Below, in pieces: positions 7,838-16,519 of a stretch of 16,606 nucleotides of DNA (position 1 is its first letter; every line of letters starts with the position of its first letter). The position numbers and the translations under genes are program-made. The notes below the pieces were generated by a model, which was not told where the DNA came from, did not search any database, and worked only from the letters and a program-made list of their open reading frames with translations. Source of the DNA: Phoronis ovalis (Eukaryota; Phoronida; Phoronidae); contig JAOXYB010023314.1 of NCBI GenBank assembly GCA_028565635.1, positions 1 through 16,606 of the forward strand, read 5' to 3'.

Positions 7838-10500
7838 GCAGTTCCAGAATTTATTCATAGATCTAGATAATGGAGACTGTAAATAAAGACAATGATGTTA
7901 TGGGCCAAGCCCAGAATGTGTGGGCAATGCTAGATGACATGGCAGAGAGCAACCCACAGGCATATAAAAAGTTTATTGACAAACATATCAAGGAAGGCAA
8001 AGAGTACATGAAATTACCAGATCCTCATATGTGTGTTAAGACATCGTGTTCTGTAAGTGTTTAGTTTGCTTGGAACTATATGTGAGCAACAAGGAATAAC
8101 TTATTACTGCATAATGTTATCTTACATAATTGATACTAGTAATTGTACCTGCTGGCAGCTTTCAGGGAAATTCATCTTTCGATGTAGCAGATATTTTGTG
8201 CAGGAGATTGAACATATAGCCAAGATGTGCTGCAATCATTGTGTGAAACAAACAAATTTTTAATTTGCTTTTTAAGTTTGTATGTTCTGCATTTTAGTTA
8301 TTCTATTTCCAGAATAATTTAAAAACTGGTGAGATGAAAAAGTATACTTTATTTATGAACCTGTGTGAATGGCCCAGGGTCCCCAAGCCAAAAGATGATA
8401 CATCACCGATACCTGTCGTAGGGGGACCACTGTGTGATTTAGAAGATAAAGGAGGTACATTTTCAAGTAGTTTTTGTAGTGAATCATTTCAGTTACCGTA
8501 TTTTCTCTAATAATTGCCCCCCGTTTTAATAATCGCCCTCTCTAATAATCGCCCCCTCTGGTGACTAAAATAAATCAATAATCGCCCCCTCTCTAATAAT
8601 CGCCCCCTCTCTAGTAATCACCCTCTGGGCGGCAATTTGACTTGAAGACCCATCTGAATTAATATGAGATAATTACATTTTAATTCATTATTATATCAAA
8701 GAGCTGATTAGCTCTTTATTGGGTTTTAAGGAAATATGGTATTATCTTTAATAAGTGTTTTGACTTGCAAAATAAACTTTGGATTACCTCTGTGTAATAA
8801 TATATCTAATAGAATTTCCATGCCGAGTATGGTAGAAGGTGATTTACACTTCTTGCCGATTACTTTCACATTAATTGTGTTTCCATGTTGAGCAAGGTTG
8901 TATACACTACGCAAATTTCTCTAGGTATGTGACCAAAAAAATAAATTTACTGTTTATTTAAGGTTTGGAAGTTTTTCTTTCAAAAATAAAATTCCATTAC
9001 ACACAGAATTTCGCTTAAATAAGCCGATTTTGTTTGATATACTGACAATCTTCAAAATCTTCCTTATGTATCGCAAACAATAATTTTAAAAAAGGCTAAA
9101 ATATTAATGCCAGGAGTACAAATAAGTTAATAATTGTCCCCTCTCTATTAATCACCCCCCTCTCAGAATAATCGCCCCCTTTAACAGCAGTTTTTTTTAA
9201 TAATCGCCCAGGGCGATTATTTGAGAAAATACAGTATATGTAATATGAACTATGTAAAATTGCATAATGCAAAAATGCTGTAACCATTTTGTGTATGAAA
9301 TACACTTTTTATGTCTAGGAATCCATTGATATACAGTGGTTTACAGTATCATCATTTTAACCTCAATTCTATTTTATTCTTGCAGAAAGATGTAAAGTTG
9401 TCTCAATTGCATTTAATCCTGAAGTATTACAAGAACTTGGAAAAGAATGTAAAAATCAGGAAGAACAACAAATGTTGGTGCACCTTGGTATAGATTTTGT
9501 AAAAGACCTACATAAAATAAGCATTCCATACAGCTATATAATTTTGGATTCTAAAACGACATATAAAGGGAACTTAAAAGATTTACATGATGGTCTGAAA
9601 CTGCAAACAAAAAAGCAGGATGATGAGTATGAAGAAGAAATGAATCAGTTAGGTGCTACATTTGCTCCTGCGGCACAACAAATGATGAAAAGTGATAGAT
9701 CACTTTTAAGTCAGTTATCAAACTTGACAGTTTCTGAAGAAGCAAAAAAGTCCAAATCTTTTAATGAAAGGGGAGATTCTGTAGCTGAAGTCACACTAAA
9801 TCCTAATAACTCAAAATCCAATAAAAAAAATTTAATTCAAGAAATTGGAAGTTCAGAGATCAATGAACCAGATTCACAAAAACCGACTTATGAATTATCT
9901 ATGAAGGAAAGGTCTGGAGACAAACATCGAAGACTTGTTGTAAAAATTGAGCTAATGAAAGTAGAGTCTGTGTCTGAATGTGAGCTTGATATTACAGAGG
10001 TATGGTTGAAGAACATAAACATGTATTGTTCGGTTACAAAATCCAAATTAAATTTGAAGTTAATTCAGTTTCAATTCTCTCATTGCTCCACGAACCTTAA
10101 TGTTAATTAAATCAACTTTTAACTATAATTAGAATTCAAAGTAAATGAAAAACTCAAAAACAATTTGTATCAACTACCAAACTAAGTGAACCAACCAACA
10201 AGCAAAGATGAGAACATGTTATAGTGGTACTGTTAATCTTTGTCAGTTCATTCATTATACAGTTGTTCAAAGCTCCTTCTAAAACATTAAATTAATACTG
10301 TATTTCAACTGATTTCGGAACTGATATAAGTCATCAACATCTTTTGTCTTATTTTTCAGGTCAAGCTAAAATTAAATGTTCCAGGAAAGTATGAACTTGA
10401 CTTGATCTTGCCAGAAAAGATTAACAATGACACCACAAATGCAAAGTTTAGTAAAAAGTCCCATAGCTTAACAGTAACCTTACCAACATTAAAGTCGTAA
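7838..10500 (+). CDS. PIH1D2: PIH1 domain-containing protein 2 (359 aa, four coding exons)
   Basis: PIH1D2 belongs to the PIH protein family, whose members act with HSP90 and R2TP-type complexes in assembling axonemal dyneins in the cytoplasm. Coding exons: 7870-8052, 8313-8454, 9386-9999, 10360-10500, with intron phases 0, 1, 0 and GT/AG borders throughout. The N-terminal helix region (VWAMLDDMAESNPQAYKKFI at 18-36 or so) and KEGK strongly resemble vertebrate PIH1D2. The PIH1 domain covers roughly residues 20-180, including MNLCEWPRVP and YKGNLKDLHDGL. A polar linker rich in K, S and N follows, then a CS/p23-like domain from about 277 to 355. ATG at 7870 is chosen because an in-frame TAG lies at 7864-7866. 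Sequence 7838-7869 after an acceptor (TTGTTTTAG) is 5' leader, so at least one noncoding first exon lies upstream. At 359 aa it is longer than the roughly 315-aa vertebrate protein, mainly in the linker. Confidence 0.93.
7870..8052 (+). CDS. PIH1D2: PIH1D2 coding exon 1 (residues 1-61)
   Basis: The exon proper starts at 7838 after TTTTATTGTTTTAG; translation begins at 7870 and the donor is TTCT|GTAAGTGT, phase 0. It carries the conserved N-terminal helices ending in KLPDPHMCVKT. Open frame beyond 8052 reads into the intron and is not coding. Confidence 0.92.
8313..8454 (+). CDS. PIH1D2: PIH1D2 coding exon 2 (residues 62-108)
   Basis: Acceptor CTATTTCCAG|AATAAT and donor GGAG|GTACAT, 142 bp, phase 0 to phase 1. 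It encodes YTLFMNLCEWPRVPKP and PIPVVGGP, matching the first strands of the PIH1 domain. Confidence 0.9.
8496..9234. mobile_element. TIR element in PIH1D2 intron, 739 bp, TA-flanked
   Basis: The left end is CCGTATTTTCTCTAATAATTGCCCC; the right end read on the other strand is CTGTATTTTCTCAAATAATCGCCC, with only a few mismatches over about 25 bp. TA flanks both ends (8494-8495, 9235-9236). Just inside each end are direct sub-repeats of TAATAATCGCCCCCTCT: about five at 8511-8630, three at 9129-9180. A GC-rich hairpin AATAATCGCCCAGGGCGATTATT lies at 9199-9221. Elements of this general look are common in marine invertebrate genomes. An alternative reading is two separate short elements, one at each end. 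Confidence 0.68.
8726..8920 (-). pseudogene. Coding-like terminal-exon remnant inside the TIR element
   Basis: After a T-rich tract and an AG acceptor (ACATACCTAG|AGAAAT), a 64-codon frame runs to TAA at 8726-8728, with AATAAA five bases further on (8715-8720). The peptide looks protein-like, with SVYNLAQHGNTINVKVIGKK and then an amphipathic stretch LLDILLHRGNPKF..QVKTLI. From memory the latter resembles armadillo-like helical proteins such as ARMH1; this is unverified. It has no start codon other than TTG and no upstream exon was found, so it is probably a captured or relict 3' exon. Confidence 0.3.
9386..9999 (+). CDS. PIH1D2: PIH1D2 coding exon 3 (residues 109-313)
   Basis: Acceptor TATTCTTGCAG|AAAGAT and donor ACAGAG|GTATGG, 614 bp, phase 1 to phase 0; the split first codon is G+AA (Glu). 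It encodes the rest of the PIH1 domain (VSIAFNPEVLQEL, GIDFVKDLHKI), the polar linker and the first strands of the CS-like domain (YELSMKE, RLVVKIELMKV). Reading on past 9999 enters the intron. Confidence 0.92.
10360..10500 (+). CDS. PIH1D2: PIH1D2 terminal exon (residues 314-359)
   Basis: Acceptor TTATTTTTCAG|GTCAAG, ending in TAA at 10498-10500. It encodes the C-terminal half of the CS-like domain, with YELDLILPEKIN and SLTVTLP closing strands as in vertebrate PIH1D2. No perfect AATAAA follows; ATTAAA occurs at 10773-10778 and 10910-10915. Confidence 0.9.
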   Translation, partial: VKLKLNVPGKYELDLILPEKINNDTTNAKFSKKSHSLTVTLPTLKS

Positions 10501-10976
10501 TATTTTATAATTTGTTTGTGTTGGATGGGAAAACTCCTGTAGAGTGTTTTTTTAAAAACTTGATCAAGAGGAGGAAAATGTGCAAAAGGCTGCCATGCAT
10601 GTAAAAACAATCAATATGGTTGTTTAACTATGCTGTATGACCTTACAACTGGGGTGACAGCTTTACAGTAAACATGTGGTAGTAGTTTTTTTTGTATTTT
10701 GCATTGTTAACTATGTGATATATTGCACCATGCCACATTTGATGAAGATATGCAACATCAGCAGATAATAATATTAAAATGTTGTTTCTCCACCAGATGG
10801 CATTGACCATTGTCCTTGCTGTTTGATTACCTGATCTGAGCAAATACACAAGATGAATAGTGAGTTGAGTTTTTTTTCCTTAATCACTCTCTTGATTATT
10901 GTTGTTTACATTAAAATGTTATTATAAATTATTATGAAGTATTTAAAATGGCTGTTGGTTTTAATCAGTAGTTCAA
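10501..10976. other. Convergent 3' region between PIH1D2 and the lectin
   Basis: A 476-bp gap between two stop codons that face each other, so it must hold both 3' untranslated regions. Candidate poly(A) signals are ATTAAA at 10773-10778 and 10910-10915 for PIH1D2, and a minus-strand ATTAAA near 10959-10964 for the lectin. The short minus-strand open frames at 10356-10610 and 10643-10849 are antisense or untranslated sequence. Confidence 0.5.
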
Positions 10977-11215
10977 TCACCATTCACATATAGAAGCCTG
11001 CAAGGAATTACAGGATAAATCACCCCATTGATAAGATGTGTCAGCTTGAACCCATGGGGGTCCAAGAAATTTTATAATACAGTGCTCTGTTCCTCGATGT
11101 GATGGTTGTGATGGATGCCAGTTGAAATGTGTTATAGGGTCATAACTCTTCTCCCATACCCACCCAGACACTATCGGTAAATCATCTCTTGCACTGGTCC
11201 AAAATGTGATGGCAT
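10977..11215 (-). CDS. Lectin exon 3: C-terminal half of the lectin domain
   Basis: Acceptor TTATATGCAG|ATGCCATC, ending in TGA at 10977-10979. The split codon G+AT gives Asp82, continuing into AITFWTSARD. It encodes the long loop and the closing SICEW strand. Confidence 0.92.
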
Positions 11216-12096
11216 CTGCATATAAAATAAAAGTTGTTGCTTAGTTACTACTAAATTAAGTACTGATTCAATTGCTCATTTTGTATTCTTTCTTACAATT
11301 TTTTTACACAGGCTTGGCATGCATCTAACTCTTGGTGCGCATTTTTGCACTTGATATGTATTGTATTTGGCACACACAGTAGGTACATACCTTTGAAATG
11401 GTGAAACAAATTCCATGCAGAAAATTATGTGCAGCTGTAGTGTCACTAACTTCAACTTTCATTGTTTTTTTATTATTTTTTAGGTTTATCTATGTGTAAA
11501 TACATACTTAGAAAATACTGTGTGATTTTGTTAAAAAAAAAGGATAAATAGTTTCTTAACTTATTGCGTACAACAAACTACCAGCTAGGTATAATCATAA
11601 ATGAAACAGTTGTGGTCTTGCAATTCAATAATAAAAAGTAAATTCATAGTTTAATACAAACCATTTTTATGTTTTATACACAGCTCAGTGAGTGCTAGAT
11701 CTTCTGCTGTATCATCAATTGCAACAAGACTCGCACCTGGTGTTTTTACACATTCGTAACGTGCCTCTTTCCATGACAATTTGTTAAAGTTGAATTTATA
11801 GCAAAATGACCCATGTAATGTATAACCATCTGGACAGTACAGGGCTAAAATGTTATAGAATTTTTAGAATTTTTTTTTTGTATTTTAGGGATTGATGGAT
11901 TATTGACTTATTATAAGTGGCTTTACTATAAATAATTCATAAAAATCGAAAGATTTTGTAACACATCCTAAATATGTAAATACGAAGATTTTCTACAATA
12001 TAAATATAAGCAGGTCGACATTTTTATTTGTTTACCTGTGCTTGACAAAAAGACAGCGCATAGCAAAAGAGCCATAGACATTAAAACAGCTGCCAT
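10977..12096 (-). CDS. Small secreted C-type lectin (160 aa, three exons)
   Basis: Exons (minus strand): 12036-12096, 11662-11844, 10977-11215; both introns phase 1. Residues 1-21 form a signal peptide (MAAVLMSMALLLCAVFLSST), so the product is secreted. One C-type lectin domain fills the rest, about 24-160. It has the long-form N-terminal pair Cys24/Cys35 (YCPDGY...FCYKF), Cys52/Cys158 and Cys127/Cys150, plus motifs SWKEARYEC, FWTSARD, GWVWEKS, FNWHPSQPS, GTEHC and SICEW. The usual calcium/sugar motifs EPN or QPD and WND appear as QPS (118-120) and WGD (145-147), so classical calcium-dependent sugar binding is doubtful. Cys76 looks unpaired. Such single-domain secreted lectins are expanded in bivalve immunity; the immune role here is inferred. 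A longer start at 12195 in the same frame would bury the signal peptide, so 12096 is preferred. Confidence 0.9.
11662..11844 (-). CDS. Lectin exon 2: N-terminal half of the lectin domain
   Basis: Acceptor AACATTTTAG|CCCTGT and donor AAATG|GTTTGT, 183 bp, phase 1 at both ends. It encodes YCPDGYTLHGSFCYKF through ELCIKHKN. The GTTTGT donor is weak but the joined frame is exact. Confidence 0.88.
12036..12096 (-). CDS. Lectin exon 1: signal peptide
   Basis: ATG at 12094-12096; donor CACAG|GTAAACA, phase 1. It encodes the hydrophobic leader. The upstream in-frame codons to 12195 are polar and look untranslated. Confidence 0.82.
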
Positions 12097-12237
12097 CCTA
12101 GTTACCACTCCTGTTACATCTGTGCTTCTAATTTCATCGCCAGTGATAATCTTATCAGGGTGGGAATTGTAACACGGCAAATTTATTGCCAACATTTGTC
12201 TATATCATTGGAGAACTCAATACAATTCAAATATTTT

Positions 12238-12617
12238 GGGGTCCGATTCAAATATATTACCGATACCCATGTGCGTGAATAGGTTTTTGCTGGAAGAAAT
12301 TTTAGATACCCTATATGCGTTGAGAATTTTCCCAGAGAATTTTTTTGGAAAATGCCCAGGAAACGGAATTATGGGAAATTCACTCGAGCTTGATCGCAAA
12401 TTAACTTTAAAGATGAAGTTTTTGGTCAAGCGGTTGGCAGTTTTGATTTGGGTTTTGGTCCATTTCGATACCCTAAACCTGTACAGTTAATCAACTCAGA
12501 TACCTTTTTGTATATTGCGTAAAACGCGTTAATGTGCTTAGTTCTTAAAAATCACCCTTTTTACGCATTTTTGTACACACACACATTCATACCAACCATT
12601 GATTTGAGTCGGACCCC
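12238..12617. mobile_element. Inverted-repeat element with GATACC-type internal words
   Basis: Ends are GGGGTCCGATTCAAAT (12238-12253) and its inverted partner ATTTGAGTCGGACCCC (12602-12617), with one mismatch in 16. The interior has scattered GATACC words (near 12271, 12305, 12467, 12498) and the pair of words ACCCATGTGCG and ACCCTATATGCG. The two overlapping open frames here, one per strand, are incidental. No transposase and no clear target duplication are seen. Confidence 0.5.
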
Positions 12618-13244
12618 CCCATGTCCTTATAGTTGGACATGGATTTGTTCTTATAGTTGGACAGCTATTAAATGACTACAACATAAAATTCTTAATTTTG
12701 GTCTTGAAGTATATTTTTTTTTCATAATTTGTGATTTATAAACGATTTTTACTGGAAACATTGTAAATTTCCAAATAAGTTTAGTTTTTTATGGAAGGAA
12801 CTTGGGTATGGATATGAATTTAAAAGGTGAAATATTCAAATTCAATAACCTGTATACTCATTGACTACATGTCGAGTTCACCCGTTAGGTATCAGGTCGA
12901 TCGGATAGCAGACGCATTTCTTTTTTTGAACAATTCAATTGTTATCTAGTATTTTTCCAAGTACTATCTTTGTCGAAATAAGTGTACAAACAAACGCATA
13001 ACTTTCTTAAACACTAGTTTCTAAATCTTCAGAAAGAAATGCTTCTTTTCTCTGTGGGAGATCACTTGTTTCTGGTTATTTGTATTCGAATGCAGTGCTC
13101 GGCAAATTCCGGCATGGTCCTCGCGAAATTGACGAATAGCGCCGATCATTTAACTCCAGCCATTTTATGGAAAAGAGAACACATTTTCAAAAGCAAAATA
13201 AATGCAGGAACGTTTGTTGAATTGTGGTGCAGTATTCTCTAAAT
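12618..13244. other. Spacer between lectin side and the next gene, with a short hairpin/direct repeat
   Basis: At 12621-12664, ATGTCCTTATAGTTGGACAT forms a stem with six paired bases, and TTATAGTTGGACA recurs once 25 bases later. The rest is AT-rich up to about 13080. The stretch 13080-13170 is richer in CpG and probably promoter or leader of the plus-strand gene; it carries CCATAAAATGGC on the minus strand, resembling a YY1 site. The 68-codon frame at 13039-13242 has no recognisable features. Confidence 0.45.
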
Positions 13245-13251
13245 ATGGATG
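13245..13251 (+). CDS. Candidate alternative first coding exon (ATG GAT G)
   Basis: AAATATGGATG is followed by the strong donor GTAAGTAC at 13252. Only two codons plus one base would be coding, ending in phase 1. The untranslated part would extend upstream. It could instead be a noncoding 5' exon of the same gene. Confidence 0.3.
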
Positions 13252-13363
13252 GTAAGTACATCTTCCTTACCTACTGATATGTTAAAAATTATTTGTTTAG
13301 TACAAAGCTAATTAGTATTCGTAATTTTCACGGAAAATAATTGCAAAGATTTTATTATTCAAA

Positions 13364-13400
13364 ATGGCGGACAGAGCATCGTCCCCGAATGGGAATCCAG
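13364..13400 (+). CDS. Candidate first coding exon of an unidentified gene
   Basis: ATG in a favourable context (TTCAAAATGGCGG) encodes MADRASSPNGNP and ends CCAG|GTAATA in phase 1. AAAATGGCGG over the start resembles a YY1 element, common at start codons of housekeeping genes. The frame is too short to identify the protein. Confidence 0.5.
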
Positions 13401-13813
13401 GTAATAATGACGATTTTACATATTCATATTTTATCTTTATCATAATATATTCTGTAGAGTTTGTTTACAAAGCTTAACGATAGCACTACAGCTTGTAGGG
13501 ATAAGAGTAATTTTAATATGAACGCGCTATATGTCTATGAGCGGGATAATGAAATTGTTTCCAGAGTTTGGAATTGAAAGATTGAATGCCCTGGATTGAC
13601 AGAATATTTAGTTTAATCCCAGGGTTTTAATTTAATTTAATTGATACTGTTGCCATCTTTTTGCGGAAATTTATTTCAATGCTTTTTACTGCTGAAGAAG
13701 TGTGTTTATCCCGGGGTGTTTATTGGAAATATAATTTTTTCCTCTGTTAGATCATTTAATGATTTATTTCATCATGTGCGTGTGACAGGCTGACTGTCAA
13801 ACTCCGTGGTCAG

Positions 13814-13932
13814 ACGACACAGAGATTATGAAAGTTGCTAACATTATAAGGTTGCTTCTTGGGGAGTTCAACAGCTGGTTATCTTTTCTCCATTGGCCTA
13901 GGGCAGCAGAAACACCTTGCACTGTTGGAACA
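13814..13932 (+). CDS. Candidate second exon of the same gene
   Basis: Acceptor GTGGTCAG|ACGACA and donor GGAACA|GTAAGA, 119 bp, phase 1 to phase 0. Joined to either candidate first exon, the split codon G+AC gives Asp and the frame continues DDTEIMKVANIIRLLLGEF, then NSWLSFLHWPRAAETPCTVG. The frame is open from 13789 to a TAA at 13984-13986. The polypyrimidine tract is poor, and an earlier acceptor at 13788 would not match the phase. No family is recognised. Confidence 0.33.
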
Positions 13933-13986
13933 GTAAGACAAATTAAACCACAAGGGGCATGGCTGGACTGCTTACTAGGAATATAA

Positions 13987-14822
13987 ACTAGGATGCTCTA
14001 GTTCTAGAATATATATATAAAACTCTATTACCCAATAGTCCAGTCTAAAAAAATTGTCTTTACAATGACTTAATTGTCATGTTGGTGCCAGTGATAGTTA
14101 ACATAATATTAGTTATCAGATGTGTGCAAAAAAACTATGAAATGGTCAAAATTAAAATTGTAAATTGGAAGATAGTTTAATTTCAAACCCTTTATATTTC
14201 TGAACAAATTATCACCTATTTCGATTTGTCATAGGTGTAAATTTGCTAACAGCCTGCTGGTGATAGACATCATGTATTTACCGTATATATTTATATATGA
14301 TGCATGAGAATCAGCAGCTTGTCCAGAGGTGTTACGCCTATCTATTGGGCAATGAATTTGTTTGAATTGATTTTAATATATATATTACTCAAATAATGAT
14401 CCAATTTTATACATAACTAGACCCAAAACAAGACTGAGTGATGATATTATTTGTTGTATATTTTCTATATATTTCTATATATATATGTATGTTATCCCTG
14501 GGGCTTCATTTTTGCAAAAAGAACCTTTCATGTAAATTATAACAATAGAAAATCTTTTAAAAAATTTGAGATGAATCTAAGTGTGTTTCAGACTTTGGCT
14601 TTATGCATGAGTGCCAAATAAATGTTTTAGCTGAAAGAAAAGTTACTGTAGATTCTTCTTGACTTGGACGAAATACCTGTATTTATAAGTAGATCCTTTG
14701 CTGTACAAAAATATGTTTATAAATGGTCGATCCTGTTGTCAGATTTTTTGAGGGACATTATTTATAACTGGAAAATCCTGGTTAAACAGATGCCTTAGCA
14801 TTGGCAAGCATGAGTTACAACA
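13987..14822. other. Intronic or intergenic stretch with a possible MITE
   Basis: ATTACCCAATAG near 14033 and CTATTGGGCAAT near 14341 are inverted words about 310 bp apart. Between them, TGCTGGTGATAGACATCATG (about 14262) partly mirrors TGATGCATGAGAATCAGCA (about 14298). A short TA/ATAT microsatellite lies around 14465-14490. No coding signal was found. Confidence 0.35.
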
Positions 14823-15259
14823 CCCGGGGAGGGGGCTTGTGTTAAGGATGGGTCATCACCCCAGGGGATACTATCATACAAATCCACTATATATATATGT
14901 GCCGCCCATTAGGCCTCTTTTTTTCAGCTCCTGCATTTACAACGGTATGTTTTTCACGCTTCTCAAAGCATTATTTACCACAGGATATATTTTCAAAAAA
15001 TATTCGTTTACTGCAGGTGTATTTCTTGGAAAACGCATTTACGACAGGTATGAAAAATTATTTATTTACTACAGGGTATGTAATTTACAAGTGAGTTTTA
15101 CACGGTATCTATTTCGGGAGAGTTATTTACGACAGGATATTTTTTTCTTGTTCATTTACAACAGGGTATATTTTTGGTTATCTTTATTTACCAGGGGGTC
15201 AGGGTTTTTACCCTGTGCCACACACCACTACCAACTTTTGTCAAGTACCCCCACCCGGG
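14823..15259 (+). mobile_element. Degenerate-minisatellite repeat element, copy 2
   Basis: It starts ACCCGGGGAGGGGGCTTG and ends in the inverted counterpart CCCCCACCCGGGT, so its ends are palindromic. The interior has nine words of the TTTACNACAGGGTAT type (about 14936, 14974, 15007, 15038, 15064, 15095, 15126, 15155, 15187), with spacers shared in order with copy 1 at 7056-7545. It closes with TTTACCAGGGGGTCAGG, TGCCACACACCACTACC and TACCCCCACCCGGG. The long open frame over it (14839-15378) reads repeated FTTGY/IYNRVY words and is a by-product of the repeat. Confidence 0.75.
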
Positions 15260-16475
15260 TCATCATGCGCGGACACAAGTTTAATATAGCCCCTAATCGT
15301 GTATATAGCCCGCTAAAAAAGATTCTTTGGGAGACTTGCAGGTTTAAAAGTGACCCTATGGCACACCTCACTCAGTAAAAATCATACTTTTACTGCATTT
15401 GTATCTGATGGTCAAAAAACATATTATTGGCATATCTGCATTTCAATAAACAACACTCTATTTGCCAAAATTCAACTAAATATGTAGAATAGCTATGTAT
15501 GGTAAATACGTAACACACGTTATATGATCCTGGTTGAAAAAAATACCCCTTTTCACAAAATTTTTTGTTTGCTCATGTGGACCCACTCTTAGACCCATAC
15601 GACCACACATATTTCATTCAAGGCTGGATGGTAGATCTCTTGCCAAAGTTTGTTATGTCTTTATTAACTATCAGTTAATTTATAAAAAAGTTCCAGCATG
15701 TCATTCATTTACATACCCAGGATGCTTTGCTTTTGAATAGTAAGAGAAATCAGATAATAGCCTATAGATATGTTTAATAATAGCTTTATTACCATGTGAA
15801 TGAAAGCTAAGCTTGGATGAACAATGAAGGATTTGATTCAAAGGATTTCTAGCTATTTGGGAAAGTGTTTAGTGGCGCCATGTAATTATTTCCAGTGTAG
15901 GTTAGACAGTATTAAATTATTCATGAACTGTAGTCAGCACACTATTTTTAGTCAAATTTCTTATTCTTCTAAAATTTGATATTGCCAATAAAATGTCAGA
16001 CCAATTATACCAGTAGATGTTCAAGCAGATCGAATAACATTTTCTTACTACAGTATGTAGATCTTGCAAGTCTACTGTATATTTCTGATTTTTTTATTAA
16101 ATGTAAACAGTCTAAAGACAAACAGTCCTTGTAATTTTGAAGTTGGCTGACTTTTTGTAAGAAAATGTAAGCTAAAACAAAGCAGTTCAGAATGCAATCT
16201 GTGGTTGAAACATTCAGTTACAAAACATATATTGCTACTGTGTTTCATTAAGCACTTGTTAATGTTATGCCTATTGTAACTCTAATTAACTGAAGATAAC
16301 CATTTTTCAATGCATGATGATGTACTCCATACATATAGTTAACAATATAAATTATTAGTAAGTGAAAATTTTAAAATGTTGGATTAAAATGATTTATCAC
16401 AGGTTTTATTATATTACAAATTAATGCAAAGCTATAAATAGATGTGCATCCACTTATATAAATGTGAACATTTGG

Positions 16476-16477
<2 letters not shown>
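15260..16477. other. AT-rich stretch with no supported gene
   Basis: Both strands were read. The open frame at 15534-15740 lacks splice context and family features. No repeats with clear ends or RNA genes were seen. If the plus-strand gene is real, this is likely its intron. Confidence 0.45.

Positions 16478-16516
<39 letters not shown>
16478..16516. repeat. 39-nt homopolymer C run
   Basis: An uninterrupted run of C followed by TCCTCCT. The complementary G run could form a quadruplex. Homopolymers of this length are error-prone, so the exact length is uncertain. Confidence 0.9.

Positions 16517-16519
<3 letters not shown>

Noticed and set aside
8057-8263. Plus-strand open frame after PIH1D2 coding exon 1
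   Set aside because: It begins inside the intron just past the GTAAGT donor and overlaps no recognisable domain.
12097-12195. Upstream in-frame start for the lectin
   Set aside because: It would place about 33 polar residues before a clear signal peptide; the inner ATG at 12096 gives a normal secreted protein.
12217-12490. Overlapping open frames on both strands
   Set aside because: They lie within the GGGGTCCGA inverted-repeat element and have low-complexity, non-family peptides.
14839-15378. Longest plus-strand open frame outside PIH1D2 (179 codons)
   Set aside because: It runs through the degenerate TTTACNACAGGGTAT element; repeated FTTGY and IYNRVY words come from the DNA repeat, and it lacks splice or family support.
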